Origin: Nocardioidaceae bacterium
GTDB taxonomy: Bacteria; Actinomycetota; Actinomycetes; Propionibacteriales; Nocardioidaceae
Length of the DNA: 39,148 nt
Reading direction: 5' to 3'
Assembly: GCA_009780515.1 (NCBI GenBank)
Contig: WQZX01000029.1
Coordinates: forward strand, 1-39,148
The notes under the pieces are model-generated. The model made no database searches, had not been told where the DNA came from, and worked only from the letters and a program-made list of their open reading frames with translations. This document shows, piece by piece, positions 33,864-39,148 of the stretch. The translations under genes and the position numbers were made by a program. Positions within the stretch are counted from its first letter, which is position 1, and each line of letters begins with the position of its first letter.

Positions 33864-35474
33864 CTACCGCGTCGCGGCCGCGATGCCCGACCGGAACTCG
33901 GCGTATCCGCGCAGCTCGGCGTTCGCCGGCGTGACCACGGCGTCGTCCAGCGCCGAGCGCACGACCTTGCGCAGGTCGGAGTCGGCGGCCGCGGCACGGG
34001 CACGGGCGGCCGGGTGCACCAGCGCGCGGCCGACCAGCCACAGCACGATGCCCAGGACCAGCCCCACGAGCAGCATCACCGCGGCGACGGGCAGGCCCGC
34101 CACCGACGGCGCACCGGACGCCTTGCCGGTCGCCGCGAGGTAGATCCACCACACGCCGCCCACGACGGCGACGAGCAGGAGCAGCCACTGCACGACGCGC
34201 AGCAGCCCGGCCCAGCCGGGGATATGGAGGCGCAGGTCGACCGAGCGCAGGCCCTTGTCGAGCCGGTCGCCGAGGTCGGGCAGCCGGCCCGTGACGGCCG
34301 ACTGCACCGAGCGCCGCCAGGACGGCCCGAGGCCCTCGCCCACCTCGTCGCCCAGCCCGCGGACGATGGTGTTGACCGCCTCGCGCGGCACGGGCGCCAC
34401 CTCGGGCGCGCCCGATCCGCCGAGCTCACGCTCGAGCGAGCCGCGCGACGCCCGGGCGAGCAGCGCGACCGGTGGCCACGCCACGGCACGACCGGTGTGG
34501 TCGGCGACGTACCGCTCGACGCCCTCGACCACGGCAGGTACGCCGGCGGCGGCCGCCGTCGACTCCTCCAGCTCGTCGACGCGGCCGGTGTCGAGCTCGC
34601 GCACCGGGCCGGTGCCACCGACCTGCTCCAGACGCTGGGCGGCCGCCGCGATGTCGGCCTCCGCCCGCGCGGTGGTGGCGCGCTTCGACGCCACTCGGGA
34701 CGCGAGCTCGGCGCGCAGGTCGTCCATGCCGATGCCCTCACGAGCGCTGACCGCGAGCACGGTCACCTCGCCCAGGCCGTCGGCCGCGAGCAGGCGGCGT
34801 ACGTCGGCGATCATGCCGGCGCGCTTCTCCTCGGCGATGGTGTCGATGTGGTTGAGCACCACGACCATGACGCCCTGGTGGGTGGCCAGCGGCTTGAGGT
34901 AGCGGTCGTGGAGGGCGGCGTCGGCGTACTTCTGCGGGTCGACGACCCACACGAGCAGGTCGGCGAGCTCGACCAGGCGATCGACCTCCAGGTGATGGGC
35001 CACCTCGGTCGAGTCGTGGTCGGGCAGGTCCATCAGGACGATGCCGTTGAGCGCGCTGTCCTCGCGCCGGGTGTCGAGCAGCGAGTCGCGCATCGTGTGG
35101 TGGCGCGGAGGGATGCCGAGCCACTGCAGCAGCTCGCCGGCACCGTCGCTCCCCCACACCACCGCGGTGGCCCAGGAGGTCGTGGGGCGGCGTACGCCGA
35201 TCGAGGAGAGCTCGAGGCCGACGAGGTGGTTGAAGGTCGAGGACTTGCCGGAGCCGGTGGCCCCGGCGATCGCGACCACGGTGTGCTGCGCGGACAGCCG
35301 CATCCGGCCGGCCGCGCGGTCGGCCGAGGCGAGCGCCTCGTCCAGCTGCGGGTCGGGGATGTGCCCACGGGCGGCGTCGACCGCGGCCCGCAGGCCGTCG
35401 ATCCGCGCACCGAGGGGCGTGCCCCGCGTGGCGAGGTCCCTGACCTCGGCGGCCTCATCGGCTCCGACACTCAC
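33864..35474 (-). CDS. Dynamin-like/YfjP-type GTPase with two C-terminal membrane helices
   Basis: A 536-aa protein. G1/P-loop GATGSGKS at 71-78. A G2 candidate is RRPTTS (96-100 region). G3 is DLPDHDS (149-155), with Asp where most GTPases have Gly. G4 is LNHID (207-211), a variant of NKxD. A helical middle follows, then two membrane helices near the C-terminus (LLRVVQWLLLLVAVVGGVWWIYLAA and VAAVMLLVGLVLGIVLWLVG) and a basic tail. The GTG at 35474 overlaps the upstream GTPase stop by 4 nt (GTGA), so the open frame to 35873 is shadow. It probably works as a pair with the upstream GTPase at the membrane, as tandem bacterial dynamins do; that is inference. Confidence 0.85.
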   Translation of the reverse strand: MSVGADEAAEVRDLATRGTPLGARIDGLRAAVDAARGHIPDPQLDEALASADRAAGRMRLSAQHTVVAIAGATGSGKSSTFNHLVGLELSSIGVRRPTTSWATAVVWGSDGAGELLQWLGIPPRHHTMRDSLLDTRREDSALNGIVLMDLPDHDSTEVAHHLEVDRLVELADLLVWVVDPQKYADAALHDRYLKPLATHQGVMVVVLNHIDTIAEEKRAGMIADVRRLLAADGLGEVTVLAVSAREGIGMDDLRAELASRVASKRATTARAEADIAAAAQRLEQVGGTGPVRELDTGRVDELEESTAAAAGVPAVVEGVERYVADHTGRAVAWPPVALLARASRGSLERELGGSGAPEVAPVPREAVNTIVRGLGDEVGEGLGPSWRRSVQSAVTGRLPDLGDRLDKGLRSVDLRLHIPGWAGLLRVVQWLLLLVAVVGGVWWIYLAATGKASGAPSVAGLPVAAVMLLVGLVLGIVLWLVGRALVHPAARARAAAADSDLRKVVRSALDDAVVTPANAELRGYAEFRSGIAAATR

Positions 35475-37216
35475 AGGTGACCTCCTGTCTCCTTCGCACG
35501 AACCGCGGCGAACCGCAGGTCGTCGACCCGCCTCGCCGCCTGACGCAGCTGCTCCGGGGCCTCCGGCTTGAGCTGCCACTCCTCGGCCGGGGCGAGGTAG
35601 CGGCTCCGCTCGGTGCCGAGCAGCGCCTCCAGCCGGCCGTCGAGTCCGCTGCGGGCCGCGGTGGTCATCGGGGCCACGCGGCCCTGTCCGAGCACGGTCT
35701 CGAGCAGCCTGCGGCCCAGCGCCACCGACTCCGGGGCCGAGGTGGCGTCGTCGGCGAGCGTCACGACCGCGAGCGTGACGGCGAGCCCGTGCACGCCGAG
35801 CGCGAGGAACCGGGCCGTGGACCGTACGTCGTTGCTGTGCTCGCGCACCAGCGCCTGCAGCTCGTCGTGCCACTCGCGGACCTGCTGCGTGGTCTGGCGG
35901 CGCAGGCTCCGGCCCGCGCGCGAGAGGTCGTCGGGCGTGGCCTCCAGCAGGGCGCCGCCGTGGTCGGTCTCGCGCCAGGCGTCGGCAGCGGTCGCGGCCG
36001 CACGCTCGGCGTGCTCGACGACCAGCGCCTCGAGCGCCATCTCCACGGCGACCGAGAGGCGCTCGGCCTGCTGCGGCTTGCCCTTGATCGCGTTGACCAG
36101 CCGCTCGCGCACGAAGCCCACCTTGGCCTCGAGCGAGCGGATCAGCTCACCGCTGCCCACGAACTCCTGCCAACGGGCGAGCAGGTCGCCGCGCAGCACC
36201 GAGCCGTCACGGCTGGCGGCGAGCAGACCGGTCTGCGCGTCGTCGTACACCTTGTCGGCGACGGCGAGGAGGCCACCGACCGCGTCGACCTGGAGGGCGG
36301 CGGCATCGGCGATCGGGAACGCCTTGCGGGTCACGGTGCGTACGGCGCCGGCGACGGTCTGGTTGACGACGGAGCGTCGCGCACCGGCGTCCTCGGCGAG
36401 GGCCTCGAGCCACTGTCGGATCTCGCGCACGTGGCCGGCGGGCAGGAGGCCGTCCTCGCTGACCTCGCCCTCGGCGACGCCGAACAGCGGGGAGTCCTTC
36501 AGGCCGCGGGCGGCCAGCATGCGAGCGAGGTGTCCCGACACGGTCGGCACGGCGTCCGCAGGCGTGCGGTCGAGCACGACCGCGACCGCCGTGGAGCGGT
36601 CGGCGGCGAGCTTGAGGTACTCCCACGGCACCTCGTCGGAGTAGCGAGCGGCGGAGGTGACGAAGAGCCAGAGGTCCGCGGCCGCGAGCAGCTGCCCGGC
36701 CAGCTCCCGGTTGCGCTCGTCGACCGAGTCGACGTCGGGCGCGTCCAGGATCGCCAGGCCCTGCGGCACCGCGTCGGTCGCGACCAGCTGGATCGAGTGC
36801 TGGTCGTCGGTGGAGGCGGAGGTGCGGTTCAGCTCGGGCAGCAGCCGGTCGGCGCCGAACCACTGCGCGTCGGCAGGATGGTGGACCAGCACCGGCGACT
36901 TGGTCGTGGGGCGCAGCACGCCCGGGTTGGTCACCCGGTGGCCGACGAGGGAGTTGACGAGCGTCGACTTGCCGGCGCCGGTGGAGCCGCCGACGACCGC
37001 GAGCAGCGGCGCCTCCAGCGACATCAGCCGCGGGATGACGTAGTCCTCGAGCTGGTCGATCACCTGGGCGCGGCCCTCGCGGAGGGGGATCGCGCCGGGC
37101 AGGTCCAGGGGCAGCGGCGCGCCCTTGAGAGCGCTGTGCAGCCGGACGACCTCGGTCAGCATGCGCCGGCCGTCGGAGCCCTCCAGCGGAGTCGTCGGGG
37201 ACAGGTCATGGGTCAT
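35471..37216 (-). CDS. Dynamin-like large GTPase
   Basis: A 581-aa protein. G1 GGSTGAGKS is at 76-84; the RPTTKSPVL stretch (102-110) is a G2 candidate. G3 is DAPDVDS (158-164), again with Asp replacing the usual Gly. G4 is not obvious; VVLDRTPAD is the best match. The C-terminal half is long and helical, with a hydrophobic stretch (FLALGVHGLAVTLAVVTLADD) that could insert in the membrane, and extended Glu/Arg-rich helices. Length and layout resemble bacterial dynamins such as DynA/B or IniA/C, at low similarity. The ATG overlaps the prsW stop (ATGA) and the next GTPase overlaps its own stop, so three proteins are made in step. Confidence 0.82.
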   Translation of the reverse strand: MTHDLSPTTPLEGSDGRRMLTEVVRLHSALKGAPLPLDLPGAIPLREGRAQVIDQLEDYVIPRLMSLEAPLLAVVGGSTGAGKSTLVNSLVGHRVTNPGVLRPTTKSPVLVHHPADAQWFGADRLLPELNRTSASTDDQHSIQLVATDAVPQGLAILDAPDVDSVDERNRELAGQLLAAADLWLFVTSAARYSDEVPWEYLKLAADRSTAVAVVLDRTPADAVPTVSGHLARMLAARGLKDSPLFGVAEGEVSEDGLLPAGHVREIRQWLEALAEDAGARRSVVNQTVAGAVRTVTRKAFPIADAAALQVDAVGGLLAVADKVYDDAQTGLLAASRDGSVLRGDLLARWQEFVGSGELIRSLEAKVGFVRERLVNAIKGKPQQAERLSVAVEMALEALVVEHAERAAATAADAWRETDHGGALLEATPDDLSRAGRSLRRQTTQQVREWHDELQALVREHSNDVRSTARFLALGVHGLAVTLAVVTLADDATSAPESVALGRRLLETVLGQGRVAPMTTAARSGLDGRLEALLGTERSRYLAPAEEWQLKPEAPEQLRQAARRVDDLRFAAVRAKETGGHL

Positions 37217-38334
37217 CGCTGCGGCACCACCTGTCCTGGGAAGGCGAACCGGGGCCGGTCCGCCTGGATCCTGCTGAGGAACACCTGACCCCGCTCCTGC
37301 CAGTCACGTGGCGCGGTGCCACGCAGCAGACGGTGGTGCAGGTAGCCGAGCTCCACGGCTGCCTGCTGATAATCCCGCATCGCACGCACAGCCTCCGAAC
37401 CGCCCTGCACCCGGGCGTGGCGCCGGGCCACCCGGCGGGCGCGGAGGTCGACCACCCAGTCGATGTCGGAGGCGGGGATCAGGCCCCTGCCGGCAGCGTC
37501 GGTCAGCGCGGTGCTGAGCACCCGGCGCTCCGAGCTGCGGGCCCACAGCGCGATCGAGAGCATCGCCGCGAACGCGGGTGCGCCGAGGACGGCGTACACC
37601 ACGACGAAGCTGCCGAAGCCGTAGACGGTCGAGGCGTTCCAGACGCCGTGCGCGACGACCGCCAGGACGAAGCCGCCCAGCGGCGCGAGCCAGCGCACCG
37701 CGGAGCTGCGCGAGCCCGCGGCGATGCCGATGCCGATGCCGGTGAAGGCGGTGAAGAGCGGGTGCGCGAACGGGCTGAGCACGCACCGGATGACGAAGGT
37801 CGTGGTGATGCCGTGGACTCCCCCGGGGCCCATCCCGTTGTTGCCGTCGTACGCGGAGGCGAGGTAGAGGATGTTCTCGGTGAAGGCGAACCCGACGCCG
37901 ACCATGCCGGCGTACACGATGCCGTCGAGGATCCCGTCGATCTCGGCACGGCGCCACCAGAACAGGAGCACGAGGAACAGTCCCTTGCACGCCTCCTCGG
38001 TGATCGGGCCGAGGAGCGCGACCTGTGCGGTGTTCGTCAGGCCGCCGACCACGCCGCCGAGGCCCTCGATCACCACGGCGACCACGGTCGCCACGCACGC
38101 GCCCCACAGCAGGCCGAAGGTGAGCAGGCGCTTGGGCTCGGGCTCGTAGCGGTCCAGCCAGATGTACGCCGCCACCACAGGACCCACCGGTACGGCGGCC
38201 AGCACGGTCGCGATGAGCGTGCTGGCGGGGGCGTGCGACACCGCGAGCAGCACGAGCACCGCGAGGGCGCCGAGCGACACCGCGACGGTCACGATGACCG
38301 TGAAGGCGACGTTCTCGCGAGGGGCTGCAGGCAT
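37213..38334 (-). CDS. prsW: PrsW-family intramembrane metalloprotease
   Basis: A 373-aa polytopic membrane protein with roughly eight membrane helices. PrsW motifs are visible: the D-x-Y-E-P-E-P stretch after the second helix (DRYEPEPKRL), the EExxK pair (GPITEEACKG, E113-E114), FAFTENILY, HPLFTAFTG and AHGVWNAS. PrsW cleaves single-pass membrane substrates such as anti-sigma RsiW in Bacillus. The C-terminal ~120 residues are cytoplasmic and basic. The ATG at 38334 has TAGGCT 7 nt upstream. It heads an operon with two dynamin-like GTPases. Its substrate is unknown; no RsiW-like gene is in the window. Confidence 0.92.
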   Translation of the reverse strand: MPAAPRENVAFTVIVTVAVSLGALAVLVLLAVSHAPASTLIATVLAAVPVGPVVAAYIWLDRYEPEPKRLLTFGLLWGACVATVVAVVIEGLGGVVGGLTNTAQVALLGPITEEACKGLFLVLLFWWRRAEIDGILDGIVYAGMVGVGFAFTENILYLASAYDGNNGMGPGGVHGITTTFVIRCVLSPFAHPLFTAFTGIGIGIAAGSRSSAVRWLAPLGGFVLAVVAHGVWNASTVYGFGSFVVVYAVLGAPAFAAMLSIALWARSSERRVLSTALTDAAGRGLIPASDIDWVVDLRARRVARRHARVQGGSEAVRAMRDYQQAAVELGYLHHRLLRGTAPRDWQERGQVFLSRIQADRPRFAFPGQVVPQR

Positions 38335-38341
38335 GGGTGGA

Positions 38342-38347
38342 AGCCTA
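38342..38347 (-). promoter_or_regulatory. -10 hexamer TAGGCT, leaderless-type, for prsW
   Basis: TAGGCT, 7-nt spacer, ATG at 38334 on the minus strand. Confidence 0.55.
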
Positions 38348-38349
38348 TC

Positions 38350-38365
38350 GGGACCACTCGGTCCC
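38350..38365. repeat. Palindrome between the divergent prsW and aminopeptidase promoters
   Basis: GGGACC-ACTC-GGTCCC lies between the two -10 hexamers, close to where both -35 elements would be. A candidate shared operator. Confidence 0.4.
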
Positions 38366-38380
38366 GCCCGACTCCCGGCG

Positions 38381-38386
38381 TAGGGT
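38381..38386 (+). promoter_or_regulatory. -10 hexamer TAGGGT, leaderless-type, for the aminopeptidase P gene
   Basis: TAGGGT, 7-nt spacer, GTG at 38394. Confidence 0.55.
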
Positions 38387-38393
38387 TGAGAAC

Positions 38394-39148
38394 GTGGAGG
38401 AGCGCACCGAGGACACCCCGAAGACCGAGGCCCACGACCCCGCCGTGCCGGAGGCGTACGCCGCCTTCATGCGCACCGGCTGGAGCGACGGCGACGCCGA
38501 CGTCGCCGAGCACCCGATCGCGCCGTGGGCGGCGCGGCGTCGGGCCCGCCTGGCCGAGACGTTCCCCGGCGAGCGGCTGGTGCTGCCCGGCGGGACCTTC
38601 AAGGTGCGCGCGGCCGACACCGACTACCGCTTCCGGCCCGACACCGCCCACGCCTACTTCTGCGGCAACCAGACCTCCGACGCCGTGCTGGTGGTCGAGC
38701 CCGACGGCGAGTCGGTGCTCTACGCGCGGCCGCGCTCGGGTCGCGACAGCGACGAGTTCTTCCGCGACCGGCAGTACGGCGCCCTCTGGGCCGGCCGGCG
38801 CCCCTCGCTCGGCGAGATGCAGGCATCGCTGGGCCTGCCGGTGCGGCACATCGACGAGCTGTCCGGCGTACTCGCCGGGTCGGGGAAGACCCGCGTGCAC
38901 CGGGGCGTCTCCGCCGAGGTCGACGGGCTCGTGGCCGAGGACGAGTCCCGCGACGCCGACCTCGCCCGGGTCGTCTCGGAGATGCGGCTGGTCAAGGACG
39001 CGTGGGAGATGGGCGAGCTCCAGGAGGCGATCGACGCCACCACGCTCGGCTTCGAGGACTGCGCCCGCGAGTGGGACCAGGTCCTGCGCCACGGCGAGCG
39101 CTGGCTCGAGGGCACCTTCTTCCGCCGTGCGCGCACGATGGGCAACGA
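38394..39148 (+). CDS. Xaa-Pro aminopeptidase (M24/AMP-P), N-terminal part, truncated by the window end
   Basis: The 251 visible codons carry the aminopeptidase P N-terminal domain: WAARRRARLAETFPGERLVLPGG, YRFRPDTAHAYFCGNQTSDAVLVVEP and ARPRSGRDSDEFFRDRQYGALWAGRRPSL. The start of the catalytic region follows (VSEMRLVKDAWEMGELQEAIDATTLGF). The metal ligands of the pita-bread fold lie beyond the window. The enzyme removes an N-terminal residue preceding proline. The GTG at 38394 is chosen from the TAGGGT element 7 nt upstream. It is divergent from prsW. Confidence 0.9.
   Translation, partial: MEERTEDTPKTEAHDPAVPEAYAAFMRTGWSDGDADVAEHPIAPWAARRRARLAETFPGERLVLPGGTFKVRAADTDYRFRPDTAHAYFCGNQTSDAVLVVEPDGESVLYARPRSGRDSDEFFRDRQYGALWAGRRPSLGEMQASLGLPVRHIDELSGVLAGSGKTRVHRGVSAEVDGLVAEDESRDADLARVVSEMRLVKDAWEMGELQEAIDATTLGFEDCAREWDQVLRHGERWLEGTFFRRARTMGN

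Noticed and set aside
35475..35873. N-terminal extension of the membrane GTPase
   Set aside because: It lies within the upstream GTPase gene in another frame; GTG 35474 overlaps that gene's stop by 4 nt, a normal operon junction.

Overview
The window is chromosomal DNA of a high-GC actinomycete. Gene content (actinobacterial Rv3235-family protein, mycothiol-linked DsbA-like nitroreductase, DUF4233 next to folC, SecA with a SEC-C tail) and protein similarity from memory suggest Nocardioidaceae (Nocardioides or a relative). This assignment is an inference without a database search. No rRNA, tRNA, CRISPR array or intact insertion sequence was recognised. A recurring feature is a TANNNT -10 hexamer 6-7 nt before an ATG or GTG, the geometry of leaderless mRNAs; about a dozen genes show it and it decides several starts.

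Layout. 1-5.5 kb: end of an unknown gene, an MgtE-N/CBS protein coupled to a DUF1003 protein, the Mrp/ApbC ATPase, TatB, a convergent unknown gene, then a LysM membrane protein and an Rv3235-family protein. 5.6-13.7 kb (all minus): phytanoyl-CoA dioxygenase-like protein, folC, DUF4233, secA, a secreted fusion of an endonuclease/exonuclease/phosphatase (EEP) domain with a lysozyme-like region, and its coupled membrane partner. 13.8-15.35 kb: an accessory islet with an apparent 3' remnant of a DUF222-type HNH gene, a frameshifted phage-like HNH gene, a zinc-ribbon gene, a frameshifted small gene, and a toxin-antitoxin-like pair whose promoter spacer contains a perfect palindrome.

15.6-21 kb (minus): metG, a secreted peptidoglycan-recognition amidase, the DsbA-like nitroreductase with a CPFA site, and a CHAP hydrolase with Ig-like repeats. 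21-26.7 kb: pepN, a GNAT acetyltransferase, a DUF5130 gene and a small membrane protein (minus), then mscS and a group II truncated haemoglobin. 26.7-31 kb: a His/Pro/Gly-rich membrane-anchored protein, an ECF-like sigma factor overlapping convergently with a thioesterase, a thiolase and a MarR regulator. 31.1-31.37 kb holds two copies of a roughly 128-bp repeat. 31.4-38.3 kb (minus): ettA, an SSB paralog, and a tightly coupled operon prsW > dynamin-like GTPase > membrane GTPase. A divergent M24 aminopeptidase P runs off the right end.

How the genes work together. SecA, TatB and several exported wall hydrolases give the window an envelope and secretion theme. The DsbA-like, pepN, glbO, thioesterase, ettA and ssb order resembles the Rv2466c-Rv2478c region of Mycobacterium tuberculosis as I remember it, with the His-rich/sigma, thiolase/MarR and repeat segments interspersed. 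The best candidates for undescribed biology are the PrsW/tandem-GTPase operon, the EEP/lysozyme-like fusion with its partner, the palindrome-controlled toxin-antitoxin-like pair, and the His-rich protein beside a sigma factor.
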